IMG/VR virus record: IMGVR_UViG_3300008050_000202
Span: 1 to 29,693 of that record
Reading direction: 5' to 3' (one strand)
Origin: a virus
Length of the DNA stretch: 29,693 bases
Shown: piece after piece, positions 14,512-21,405 of the stretch
Layout of the letters: every line of letters begins with the position of its first letter
How positions within the stretch are numbered: the first letter of the stretch is position 1
The notes under the pieces: model-generated
Told to the model about the DNA's origin: nothing
The model's input: the letters and a program-made list of their open reading frames with translations, nothing else
Databases searched by the model: none
Translations under genes and position numbers: made by a program

Positions 14512-15277
14512 CTTCGGGCTTCGGGTTCGCGTTGTTCTGGACCGACTCGACCCACGCAGCGGGCTCGGGGTCTTCGATCGGGCGAAGGGGCTGCGTGGGC
14601 TTGCAGATGTGGCGCGTGTTCGACTGGAACATCACCTTGTGCAAGATGAGCGGCTGGTCATCGCCTTCCTTCTTCGCCCGGTTCTTGACGGTGTACGTGT
14701 ACCCGACGGCCGAGAAGTAGCCGGGCATCTCCTTGCTGATCGAGCCCTCCATCAGCGGCCCGATGAACCGGGCACCCGTCTCTTCGTCCTTGTCGACGTC
14801 GGCGTGGCACGTCGCGAAGACGTGGTAGGGCATGTCGCGGAGCCGCTGCAGGACCTTCCGCATCCGGTCCTTCAAGGTGCCGAAGTCCTTCATCGTGAAG
14901 TTGGCTTCGGCGTTCCCTTTCCGAGCGAGGATGTCCTCCTTGACGATCTTCTGGAGTTCGTCGAGCGTGTCGATGCACACCGACTCCACGCCCGCCTCCG
15001 CGAGCGTCCCGTCGATCGCCGCCTTGAAGAAGTCCATCACGACGGAGAGCTTCGTCCGGCCCTCCTTCATCGCGACCTCCCACACGCGCACGACCTTCGC
15101 CGACGGGTTCTCCTTCGCTGCCGCGAGGACCGTCGTGAGCCCTTGCGGCTCCAGCAGGAGGATCGCGGGGTTCGGGGCCTTGGTGATCAGGTGCGTCTTG
15201 CCCGACCCCGAATCCCCGTAGGCCAGCACCTTCAAGAACACCTGATCACGCGTCATGTCCGTGACCGTTTCCAACAT
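14486..15277 (-). CDS. Phage RecA-fold ATPase, Sak4-like recombination protein
   Basis: The 263-residue protein has Walker A GDSGSGKTHL (residues 21-30), the aromatic/acidic sequence ILLLEPQGLTTVL, Walker B VESVCIDTLDEL, and MPYHVFATCHADVDKDE as a sensor-like region. These features match phage P-loop ATPases of the Sak4 / AAA_24 kind that load annealing proteins onto ssDNA. The last 45 residues are proline- and alanine-rich and look disordered. ATG at 15277 overlaps the Cas4-like stop by 1 nt (TGATG). The position between a Cas4-like nuclease and an SSB-like protein makes a recombination or end-processing set likely. A simple DNA-packaging or helicase loader ATPase is the weaker alternative. 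Confidence 0.78.
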   Translation of the reverse strand: MLETVTDMTRDQVFLKVLAYGDSGSGKTHLITKAPNPAILLLEPQGLTTVLAAAKENPSAKVVRVWEVAMKEGRTKLSVVMDFFKAAIDGTLAEAGVESVCIDTLDELQKIVKEDILARKGNAEANFTMKDFGTLKDRMRKVLQRLRDMPYHVFATCHADVDKDEETGARFIGPLMEGSISKEMPGYFSAVGYTYTVKNRAKKEGDDQPLILHKVMFQSNTRHICKPTQPLRPIEDPEPAAWVESVQNNANPKPEATTVEAAG

Positions 15278-16608
15278 CAGTCCCACAGCGAAAACTCCTT
15301 CTTCTGAGGGGGTAGAGGATCCTTGCTCACCCACCGGAGGCCCGGACGGATGATGAACTGCGAACGCGCCTCGGGGCTGTCCTGCAAGCAGAGGCTCGTG
15401 TAGGCGCATCCGTAGCCGGGGCCACGGCACAGCGGTGTGCGTGGATACCCGTGCTCCGTCACCGCGCTCCGATGAAGCCGCCGGTACAGGGATGCAAGCC
15501 GCTTCGCGTCGGCGAACAACTCGCGCTTGTACTGCTCGATCTGGTCCGGGCCGATCGTCGTCCACTCGGTCACGTAGAGGGACGGGTCCACGAACATCTG
15601 GAGGTGATCGCGGAAGTCGCGGAAGTCAGCCGCGCCCATATGTGGGTTCGCGGCGAAGAACGCATCCCACCGCCACGTCGGGATCGTCTGACGCTTGTCG
15701 GTGCTGATCTTCCCGCTCTTGAGGACTCTCGGGTCGTTGTGCATCTTCGACGACACGAGATCGTAGACGAACCCGCCGAACCCGCGAGCGTGTTCGAAGT
15801 AGCCGGTCTTCGCGACGTGATCGAGCACGTAGGCGTACCCGGACACTTGGGTGTCCAGTGCGAGATCGCGGGCGTAGTTGCCGGCGCTCTTGGTGAACTT
15901 GTGCTCGTAGAACCAGAGGGTGCCGTTTCCTCGGTGCATCACCACCGCGTCCAGCTTGGCGATCTGGTACCAAGGCAACATCACGTTGGTGATGTCGCAC
16001 GCCAGATCGGTCGCCCGCGCGAGCCGCCAACCCTCGGGCTCTCGCACGACGGGCACCAGCGACTTGTAGACCTTCCCGGTCGTGGGAGAGATCACGGGTG
16101 CGGCGATGCGACACTCGGGCTGGAGGATGCGGAACATCGCGGGCGGCGCGGTGCCGTAGAATCGGAGGTAGCCGGACAGGCAGCGGTACAACCGCTCCCC
16201 CTCCTTGATCGCCGCGACCAAAGCCTCTTGGCCGTCACCGGACTGGAGGGCGTCGAGTTCCAGGGTGTCGCGAATCCTCGCGACCGGACCTTTCTCGGTC
16301 CCGTGGCACCACGGGCAATCGTCGTGGTCGCCTGCCGGCCCCCAAATGCAGTCGGTAAGGCCGACGATGGGAAAGTCGGCATCGGTTGCCGCCCACCATG
16401 CGAACACTTCTTCTAGAACGTCGTGGCCGTGCTGCCCGAAGGATTGCGCGGGGGACGAGCCGGTGTCGTACCCGTACCCGTACCCCCAAAGCCAGCGACG
16501 GTCGCACCACGATGTGCGGCGCTCCGAATTGGACAACACCATCGCCCGATCGGGAAGCCCGATGACCCCGCCTTCATAGCGGGGCACCTCAATACCAGTT
16601 GGCCGCAC
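15277..16608 (-). CDS. Cas4/AddB-type PD-(D/E)XK nuclease with Fe-S cluster
   Basis: The 443-residue protein has a catalytic motif of the PD-(D/E)XK family. Asp220 in IAKLDAVVMHRG is followed 15 residues later by Glu235-His-Lys237 (FYEHKF), then QVSGYAYVLDHV, the usual recB-family helix. One cysteine near the N-terminus (Cys35, TSWCDRRW) and three at the C-terminus (Cys394, 401, 407; CRGPGYGCAYTSLC) are spaced as the 4Fe-4S ligands of Cas4/AddB nucleases. The start is GTG 16608 with GGAGAAGGA just before it; ATG 16542 is possible but would lack a ribosome site. An extra CPWC insertion appears near residues 98-101. It likely processes DNA ends for recombination. There is no CRISPR here, so it is not a Cas4. 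Confidence 0.82.
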   Translation of the reverse strand: MRPTGIEVPRYEGGVIGLPDRAMVLSNSERRTSWCDRRWLWGYGYGYDTGSSPAQSFGQHGHDVLEEVFAWWAATDADFPIVGLTDCIWGPAGDHDDCPWCHGTEKGPVARIRDTLELDALQSGDGQEALVAAIKEGERLYRCLSGYLRFYGTAPPAMFRILQPECRIAAPVISPTTGKVYKSLVPVVREPEGWRLARATDLACDITNVMLPWYQIAKLDAVVMHRGNGTLWFYEHKFTKSAGNYARDLALDTQVSGYAYVLDHVAKTGYFEHARGFGGFVYDLVSSKMHNDPRVLKSGKISTDKRQTIPTWRWDAFFAANPHMGAADFRDFRDHLQMFVDPSLYVTEWTTIGPDQIEQYKRELFADAKRLASLYRRLHRSAVTEHGYPRTPLCRGPGYGCAYTSLCLQDSPEARSQFIIRPGLRWVSKDPLPPQKKEFSLWD

Positions 16609-16628
16609 TCCTTCTCCCAGTCTGACCA

Positions 16629-16657
16629 GTAGTACCCCGTCGGTCGGGAACCCGTGG
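16629..16657 (-). promoter_or_regulatory. Leftward promoter ahead of the Cas4-like nuclease gene
   Basis: Minus strand CCACGG (16657-16652), 17-nt spacer ending GACGGGG, then TACTAC (16634-16629). It lies in the 56-nt gap between the helicase stop and the nuclease start; GGAGAAGGA and GTG follow 12-23 nt later. Same architecture as the sites at 14483 and 18239. Confidence 0.55.
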
Positions 16658-16664
16658 CTCGCTT

Positions 16665-18140
16665 CTACAGGGTAACGGCGACCCTGGACAGTTCCTGTCC
16701 GGGGAACATCTCCAGGGCCTTGTTGAGCGGAACAGGGCCGACGGGGGAGGCGTTGAGCGCCTTCCGGTACGCCGACATGCGGGTCCGGGCGTGCTTGGCA
16801 AAGACTACCCCGCCATCGGCGAGGTCGAAGAGGATCGGCGGACGACCAGAAGGCCGCATGAGCCGGCCGACACGCTGGAGCGTGCCTCGGTCGGCTTTGC
16901 CAGGGATGGCGTTGATGAGGCAATCGAGCGCAGGAACGTCCAACCCCTCGTCGGCAAGCTGAGTCGCCACGAGCACCTGTAGCTCTCCGCTCCGGAGATC
17001 CGCGATCTTCCCGCGACGCTCCCCGACACCGGACTGGCCCGATACCGCCTCGACGTTCACCCCGTGTCGGCGCAGAAGGTCGCGAATCTTGTACGCCCCG
17101 TTGACGCGCGGAACGAGGATCAGCGTCGACCGCTGGTCCTTCGCCGCTGCGAGCCCGAGGTTCAAGATCACCCCGTTGCGGGCGTGCGAATGGGCAGCAG
17201 CCGACACGGCTCGCACCCACTGGAACCGGAACCGGTCACCGTCCCAAGTCCAGTGCTGGTTGCCTTCCTCGCCGAAGTCTGGAGGAGTCTTGTGACTCCA
17301 CGAGGACTCGACCACGACGATGTCCGGCCGGACGAGGAAGCCGTCGTCGACTAGCTCATCGGGCGTGACCGTGTGGACGCGCGGGCCGATCAGGTAGTCG
17401 ATCATGAACTCCAGCCCATCGGAGCGGCTCGGAGTTGCGGTGAGCCCGAAGCGGTACCGAGCCGGGCACCGCTCGGTGAGCGACTTCCACGAAGGCGCGG
17501 CGACCCGGTGACACTCGTCGAAGACGATGACGCCGCACGATTCCAGAGCACGCTCGCCACCCGTAGACCGGTGGAACGATTGCGGCGTGCCGACGGCGAC
17601 GTCTCCGGGGCGCATCGGGCGCTTCACGAAGCCGGGCTTGACCGGGTTCATCCCGTGTTGCGCGAGAGTGTTGAACCACTGGTCGACGATGTCTTTCGTC
17701 GGGCCAACCACGCAGGCCGACTCCCCGGTCGACTCGATCGCGGCGCTGCCGATGAAGGTCTTTCCGCCGCCGCACGGGATGACGACGTAGCCCTGCACCG
17801 CCTGCACGAGTCGCTCGACGGCTTCACGCTGGTACGCACGGAGGCCGTCCATCGGCTCGCCGGGGTCAACGCTCTTGTGCTTCGTGACGCACGATTCCCA
17901 CGTGATCGGACGCTTCGCGAGCCGCGCCGCTTCCCGTACCAGCGGGAGCGCGCCGCGCGGAACGACGGCACCGTCTTCCTCGTACAGCTTGATCTTCTTC
18001 GGGACGCCCCACGTGGGGAGGCCCCGCGCGGTCCGGTTGCGGTAGTCCGGGTTGTCGAACGTGAGGACCGCGCGCATCCGATCGATGACGTTGGGCGGCG
18101 CTCCCACGAGTCGAAGGGAGCTGCCGACGATGACCTTCAT
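16665..18140 (-). CDS. SF2 helicase (XPB/UvsW-like DECH helicase)
   Basis: The 491-residue protein has the ordered motifs of a superfamily 2 helicase: the Q-type LRAYQREAVERL, Walker A PCGGGKTFIG (123-131), VVGPTKDIVDQW, DECH box (VIVFDECHRV, 208-211), FGLTATPSR (232-240), LVATQLADEGLDVPALD (motif V) and LQRVGRLMRPSG (motif VI). The C-terminal half is normal length. Similar phage helicases such as UvsW resolve branched DNA and replication intermediates. ATG at 18140 has AGGG 7 nt upstream. It is the first gene of the leftward block, read from the promoter at 18239-18267, and its mRNA leader carries a stable hairpin. No nuclease domain is present, so a type III restriction subunit is unlikely. 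Confidence 0.88.
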   Translation of the reverse strand: MKVIVGSSLRLVGAPPNVIDRMRAVLTFDNPDYRNRTARGLPTWGVPKKIKLYEEDGAVVPRGALPLVREAARLAKRPITWESCVTKHKSVDPGEPMDGLRAYQREAVERLVQAVQGYVVIPCGGGKTFIGSAAIESTGESACVVGPTKDIVDQWFNTLAQHGMNPVKPGFVKRPMRPGDVAVGTPQSFHRSTGGERALESCGVIVFDECHRVAAPSWKSLTERCPARYRFGLTATPSRSDGLEFMIDYLIGPRVHTVTPDELVDDGFLVRPDIVVVESSWSHKTPPDFGEEGNQHWTWDGDRFRFQWVRAVSAAAHSHARNGVILNLGLAAAKDQRSTLILVPRVNGAYKIRDLLRRHGVNVEAVSGQSGVGERRGKIADLRSGELQVLVATQLADEGLDVPALDCLINAIPGKADRGTLQRVGRLMRPSGRPPILFDLADGGVVFAKHARTRMSAYRKALNASPVGPVPLNKALEMFPGQELSRVAVTL

Positions 18141-18159
18141 GTCGGTTCCCTGGAAGGGG

Positions 18160-18227
18160 GGGCTCCTGGCGACGCATGGATCAACGAAGACCCGTTTTGG
18201 AAGAAGAAGGAGAGCCGCCAGGAGCCC
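18160..18227 (-). promoter_or_regulatory. Leader stem-loop of the helicase transcript
   Basis: The arms 18160-18171 and 18216-18227 form a perfect 12-bp inverted repeat (GGGCTCCTGGCG and CGCCAGGAGCCC), with a 44-nt loop. In the leftward mRNA from the 18239 promoter the stem starts a few nt after the expected start site and ends 19 nt before the ATG at 18140. The loop holds the complement of the ribosome-binding element used by several rightward genes. Whether it acts in cis or in trans is unknown. Confidence 0.6.
18198..18218 (+). promoter_or_regulatory. Orphan ribosome-binding element without a gene
   Basis: This rightward sequence, GGAAGAAGAAGGAG plus flanks, matches the ribosome-binding leader of the sigma-like gene (27820-27840) in 20 of 21 positions. 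No ATG, GTG or TTG follows at a usable distance; the next bases are CAGGAGCCC. It is either a remnant of a lost rightward gene or, read on the minus strand, an anti-RBS segment in the helicase leader. Confidence 0.55.
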
Positions 18228-18238
18228 TTCTCAACCCC

Positions 18239-18267
18239 TTTATACCCCGCCCGATCAGGGAGCGTGG
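18239..18267 (-). promoter_or_regulatory. Leftward promoter for the helicase gene
   Basis: Minus strand CCACGC (18267-18262), 17-nt spacer ending GGCGGGG, then TATAAA (18244-18239). It is the best -10 element in the window. It lies back to back with a rightward site at 18272-18300, so this 268-nt gap is a divergent control region. Confidence 0.65.
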
Positions 18268-18271
18268 ATTC

Positions 18272-18300
18272 TTTCCCTCCCGGCCCGTTTCGGGTATAAG
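18272..18300 (+). promoter_or_regulatory. Rightward promoter of the divergent region
   Basis: TTTCCC (18272-18277), a 17-nt spacer ending CGGG, then TATAAG (18295-18300). The -35 is a poor match; the -10 and its CGGG prefix match the other sites. It would begin the mRNA of the primase-like gene. Confidence 0.45.
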
Positions 18301-18309
18301 AACGAGCGA

Positions 18310-18333
18310 CCCCCGACGTTGACGCGCCGGGGG
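18310..18333 (+). other. Hairpin at the 5' end of the rightward leader
   Basis: CCCCCG (18310-18315) and CGGGGG (18328-18333) form a 6-bp stem with a 12-nt loop, beginning a few nt after the expected start of the rightward transcript. No T-run follows, so it is more likely a stabilising 5' structure than a terminator. Nothing else but the short 18374 frame is seen between it and 18409. Confidence 0.35.
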
Positions 18334-18373
18334 CCGATGCCGACCATCACTTGAACCCGCAGGCCGACGCCCC

Positions 18374-18412
18374 ATGATTACCCGCAACAGCGCGACAGGG
18401 CAAGCCACGTGA
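18374..18412 (+). CDS. Possible 12-codon leader peptide
   Basis: An ATG-started 12-codon frame (MITRNSATGQAT) ends in a TGA that overlaps the GTG of the next gene (GTGA), the same coupling pattern used by real neighbours. The ribosome site is poor (AGG 10 nt upstream). It could couple translation to the primase-like gene or be chance. Confidence 0.25.
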   Translation: MITRNSATGQAT

Positions 18413-19863
18413 GGCCCGTCGTCGTTGCGGCACTCGGGTTTGCGCCCCCTGGAGGGGCAGAAGTCCTCGACGTGATGCGGCGCGACGATTCGACGGGGAG
18501 AGCGGCACGCGTACTCGTCTGGTCGCTCGCGCAGAAGGAACAGCGTGTCGGCGGGGAGCGGTTCTACCGCGAGATGTGCCGCTCCTACCTCCGCAAAGTC
18601 GCAGTCGGGTTGAGCGACTACGCGACGCGACGGGCATGGGCGGCAGTCGGCTCCATCCTCGGGTGGACCGAAGTAGACTGGCGGGGCGCAAAGTCGGCGG
18701 GAGCGAAGCTCAGGCAGATCGCGTTCAAGACCGCCAGATGGGGGAAGCATCTCCTTCTCCCCGAAGCCGCGCTCCAAGGTGTTCGTTGGGCTCTCGCTCA
18801 CGCAGACGTCGAAGGGCTGCTCGCCGGGCTGTTCAAGAAGCCTACCGATGCAGGCGACTGGAAAAAGGTCAACGGGAAGACGCCTCGGGCACCGTCGCCC
18901 GCGAGCGGGACCAGGGGGAAGACGACGGCGGTCATCTGTCCCTTCCACGACGACCGCCACCCCTCGCTCATCCTCTTCGCCAACTACGGAGGGGAGTCGG
19001 GCGGGGGCTGGTGTGCCGCGTGCGGTGTACGTGTAGCGGCACGATTTGCCGGCGGGATTGAAGTCCGGGCAACGACCCCTTCCGGATTCCGTCTGCATCG
19101 GGATCCCCGACCGGTTCAACCGCAATATAGAACCCGGAGGGCCGGCCAGATCGAGCCGGGCCGACGTGAGGCCGTGACCGGAGGGGTCTTGGGGGACGGT
19201 CTACAAGGAAGCAGACTACGAGGAACCCTCTATGAGGTACTTCGGAGAGCCGAACGCCGGGCCGACTGGCCCTCCGAACAGCGAAAGGCGTGGGCCGCGT
19301 CCGCTTACGTAGCCCTCGGGCGCGCCACCGACCGGCAGGCGCTGCCGGACCGGCTCTATGCAGTCTCCGACATGGTCGCGTGCGCGTGGTCCCCGCTCCC
19401 GAACGGGGGGCAACGCCCTACATCGTGGAAAGCCGTCGCGCAGCGCAGGATCGTGTTCGACTTCGATGACTTCGATGACATCCAGGGGGACTACGCGGAG
19501 GCGATGATGCGCGTCCTTCGGCGCGACCCCTGGCTCGCCGGACCCGCTGCCGTCGTGCAGACCTCCTGGGAAGGCATCCAAGTCGTCGCCGATCTCGCGG
19601 ACCCGGAAGGCGACCCGGAAGCGTTCTTTGCCGACGAGGAAGTCATCGGCTGGTACCAGTCTCTCGCTCAGAGGCTCATGCGTGCGGCCCACCGATCAGG
19701 CTGCAAGGGCGGAAAGGTCGATCTGAGCGCAGCAGCGGCAGGGCGCTGGGCTCGCCGACCGGGTTGGAGGATGAAGGACGGGATCCCCGTTCGTGCGCGC
19801 CTCGTAGCCATCTCGTCCAGCGAAAAAAGTTCTCGCGTACAGGAAAAAACTGGTAGCGAGTAA
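18409..19863 (+). CDS. Primase-like protein (CHC2-type zinc finger plus AEP-like core), frame irregular
   Basis: The open frame of 484 codons begins with GTG at 18409 (AGGG 8 nt upstream). Residues 177-205 form a zinc-binding motif (CPFHDDRHPSL ... GWCAACG: Cys177, His180, Cys202, Cys205) as in CHC2 primases. Near residues 348-356, IVFDFDDFDD resembles the catalytic aspartates of archaeo-eukaryotic primases; VVQTSWEGIQVVADL and RWARRPGWRMKDG match later AEP motifs. Residues about 205-284 (19021-19260) are odd. Third-position GC drops in this frame while the +1 frame looks coding but contains TAG and TGA. A compensated double frameshift, a decayed gene, or two abutting genes are possible. It would be the second primase in the window. 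Function is fairly likely; integrity is uncertain. Confidence 0.6.
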   Translation: MRPVVVAALGFAPPGGAEVLDVMRRDDSTGRAARVLVWSLAQKEQRVGGERFYREMCRSYLRKVAVGLSDYATRRAWAAVGSILGWTEVDWRGAKSAGAKLRQIAFKTARWGKHLLLPEAALQGVRWALAHADVEGLLAGLFKKPTDAGDWKKVNGKTPRAPSPASGTRGKTTAVICPFHDDRHPSLILFANYGGESGGGWCAACGVRVAARFAGGIEVRATTPSGFRLHRDPRPVQPQYRTRRAGQIEPGRREAVTGGVLGDGLQGSRLRGTLYEVLRRAERRADWPSEQRKAWAASAYVALGRATDRQALPDRLYAVSDMVACAWSPLPNGGQRPTSWKAVAQRRIVFDFDDFDDIQGDYAEAMMRVLRRDPWLAGPAAVVQTSWEGIQVVADLADPEGDPEAFFADEEVIGWYQSLAQRLMRAAHRSGCKGGKVDLSAAAAGRWARRPGWRMKDGIPVRARLVAISSSEKSSRVQEKTGSE

Positions 19864-19881
19864 CGGGGATCGGGGTACTAT
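19854..19881 (+). promoter_or_regulatory. Rightward promoter ahead of the 19940 gene
   Basis: TAGCGA (19854-19859), 16-nt spacer containing AACGG and ending CGGGG, then TACTAT (19876-19881). It overlaps the stop of the previous gene (TAA 19861-19863). Same family as the sites at 23950, 25891 and 27772. Confidence 0.6.
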
Positions 19882-19939
19882 TCTTGTGAGGCGAGGGGAC
19901 GACCCCCGAACCCCGAAACGGAAGAAGAAGGAGAATCCG

Positions 19940-20815
19940 ATGACGACGCGCAACAAGATCATGAGCGATCTGAATCAGGGCCTCGGCGCGCTGGTGTGGT
20001 GGGACCTCGGCGATACGCTGACGACCCCGGACGACATGCGCCACATCCTCCAGACGGAGGGGATCACGGACATCAAGGTCCCCGACATCGACCCCATCCA
20101 GGGCGCGAAGACCGCCGCCCGCGAGTGGACGCAAGGTCGCGGCAACGCCGACCGCTACCGCGCGGACGTGTCGTACCTGGAAGCCGGTCGCGAGATCGAA
20201 GTCGGCATCCTCAAGCTGACGCAGGTGACCGACAAGGAGGTCGCCTGGAAGCAGGTGGACTCCTGCACCTTCAAGGTCGATACGGGCATGTGGTCCTCGA
20301 CCAACCCCGCTTCCCGCGAAGTCCAGAGCTTCCTGCGCCGCGCCATCACCCGGCAGACGTACCTCGACCACTCTTGGGTCCGGCCGCACCTCGTGCAGGG
20401 CCTCCTCAAGAAGGCCGCGTCCTTCCGCCTGCGCCGTCGCGGTGGGATGGAGTTCGTGCCGATGAACAACATCGCCGAGGTGGAACGCCTCCAGAACGTC
20501 GTCGAGCGCCTCGGCAACAGCGAGTTCAACATCGGGATCATGGCGGACACCGAAGGGGCGCGCAAGAGCGTCGGCAAGGCCGCACACTCGTCCGTGATGG
20601 ACGACGTCGAGTCCCTCATCGAGACGCTGGAAGCGTGGGAGGGCGGCGACCGCAAGCCCCGCGCGTCCTCGCTGAAGAACACCATCGAGGAGTTCCAGTC
20701 CCTCCGGAGCCGGGCGTCCCTCTACAAGTCCACCTTCGAAGTGACCATCGACGATCTCAACGACGCCATCGCGGTGGCCGAGGCCCGCGCCCTCGCGCTG
20801 GTCAAGGCCGCGTAG
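19940..20815 (+). CDS. Conserved phage protein of unknown function (291 aa)
   Basis: ATG at 19940 is preceded by the long element GGAAGAAGAAGGAG at 8 nt. The 291-residue protein begins with LNQGLGALVWWDLGDTLTTPDDMRHILQTEG, resembling proteins of the DUF6744 type found in phages with MoxR/VWA genes; I cannot confirm membership. The middle is a mix of beta strands and charged helices (KVDTGMWSSTNPASREVQSFLRRAI, FRLRRRGGMEFVPMNNIAEVERLQNVVERLG). The C-terminal 90 residues are helical and coiled-coil-like (VESLIETLEAWEGGDRKP, IEEFQSLRSRASLYKSTFEVTIDDLNDAIAVAEARAL). It has its own promoter and a GC-rich hairpin after the stop, so it is probably a separate highly expressed transcript. Function not known. 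Confidence 0.7.
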   Translation: MTTRNKIMSDLNQGLGALVWWDLGDTLTTPDDMRHILQTEGITDIKVPDIDPIQGAKTAAREWTQGRGNADRYRADVSYLEAGREIEVGILKLTQVTDKEVAWKQVDSCTFKVDTGMWSSTNPASREVQSFLRRAITRQTYLDHSWVRPHLVQGLLKKAASFRLRRRGGMEFVPMNNIAEVERLQNVVERLGNSEFNIGIMADTEGARKSVGKAAHSSVMDDVESLIETLEAWEGGDRKPRASSLKNTIEEFQSLRSRASLYKSTFEVTIDDLNDAIAVAEARALALVKAA

Positions 20816-20830
20816 CGGGGAGGTCGTGCA

Positions 20831-20850
20831 GGGAGGGGGATTCCCCTCCC
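20831..20850 (+). terminator. GC-rich hairpin after the 19940 gene
   Basis: GGGAGGGG-GATT-CCCCTCCC is a perfect 8-bp stem with a 4-nt loop starting 15 nt after the stop codon. There is no T-run, so it may be a Rho-assisted or partial terminator. A second small stem CTACGG-TTGAAGT-CCGTAG follows at 20852-20870. Confidence 0.45.
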
Positions 20851-20921
20851 GCTACGGTTGAAGTCCGTAGGGCCGCGCGAAGCGGTCGGCGCTACCCCGA
20901 ATGGAAGAAGAAGGAGCGAAC

Positions 20922-21353
20922 ATGGCCCTGCATTGGAGCATCGAAGACGTCGAGGACTACGACGCGCACTGCCGCGTTCCGGCCTACGACGACGACGGGA
21001 ACATCAAGACGTGCCCGGAGACGGGCGAGGAGCTGACGACGCTCTCGCCGATCACGCAGACGCTCATCTGGGCCACGATGACCCTCGGGATGCGCGGCAT
21101 CACCAAGAAGAACGTCGACGACGTCTACAAGCGCTACCGGCTCGCTCACGCCCTCGGCTGTATCGGCGGGATCATGGAGCGCAACGCGAGCGGGAAGTGG
21201 GACGACCGCCGCCTGACCTACAACGAGATCCGCAACCACATCGGGCTCCAGACGAACGCCGCGCCGCTCACGTGGTCGGCCTTCCACAAGCGGATGACCG
21301 AGCGCTTCTACGAAGACGTCGAGAACTACAGCATCGCCCCGATGAAGCTCTAG
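20922..21353 (+). CDS. Small conserved phage protein (143 aa), unknown
   Basis: ATG at 20922 has GGAAGAAGAAGGAG with 5 nt to the start. A longer frame beginning further upstream at 20901 would run into that element and is rejected. The 143-residue product is mostly helical (LTTLSPITQTLIWATMTLGMRGITKKNVDDVYKRYRLAHALGCIGGIMERN), with an acidic tyrosine-rich N-terminus (DVEDYDAHCRVPAYDDDG) and a C-terminal helix pair (WSAFHKRMTERFYEDVENYS). A CPETG pattern near residue 37 is not part of any evident zinc motif. No promoter was seen in front of it, so read-through from the 19854 site past the hairpin is expected. Function not recognised. Confidence 0.65.
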   Translation: MALHWSIEDVEDYDAHCRVPAYDDDGNIKTCPETGEELTTLSPITQTLIWATMTLGMRGITKKNVDDVYKRYRLAHALGCIGGIMERNASGKWDDRRLTYNEIRNHIGLQTNAAPLTWSAFHKRMTERFYEDVENYSIAPMKL

Positions 21354-21361
21354 TCACGATT

Positions 21362-21376
21362 CCCCGGCGACCGGGG
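21362..21376 (+). other. Short intergenic hairpin
   Basis: CCCCGG-CGA-CCGGGG (6-bp stem, 3-nt loop) lies between the 20922 and 21406 genes, 13 nt before the ribosome site. It may modulate read-through or shield the leader; no T-run. Confidence 0.35.
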
Positions 21377-21405
21377 TAACGGGGAAAAGGAAGAAGGAGA
21401 ACCCG

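Noticed and set aside
16468-16485. Triple GTACCC direct repeat
   Set aside because: It encodes the YGYGY stretch of the Cas4-like protein; too short to be a functional repeat or array.
15277-16608. Cas4-like nuclease as a sign of a CRISPR locus
   Set aside because: No repeat-spacer array or other cas gene was seen; the neighbours are phage recombination genes.
18175-18318. 44-codon plus-strand ORF starting ATG 18175
   Set aside because: It crosses both divergent promoters and the hairpin, has no ribosome site before its ATG and no coding-like composition.
19095-19130. GGTTCAACC resembling a tRNA T-loop
   Set aside because: The flanking bases do not form the T-stem, and no acceptor, D- or anticodon arms can be drawn.
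20813-20960. Stop-codon readthrough after the TAG of the 19940 gene
   Set aside because: The frame continues open but is Arg/Gly-rich and runs through a terminator-like hairpin; TAG is also used as a normal stop by many genes here, so no recoding is indicated.
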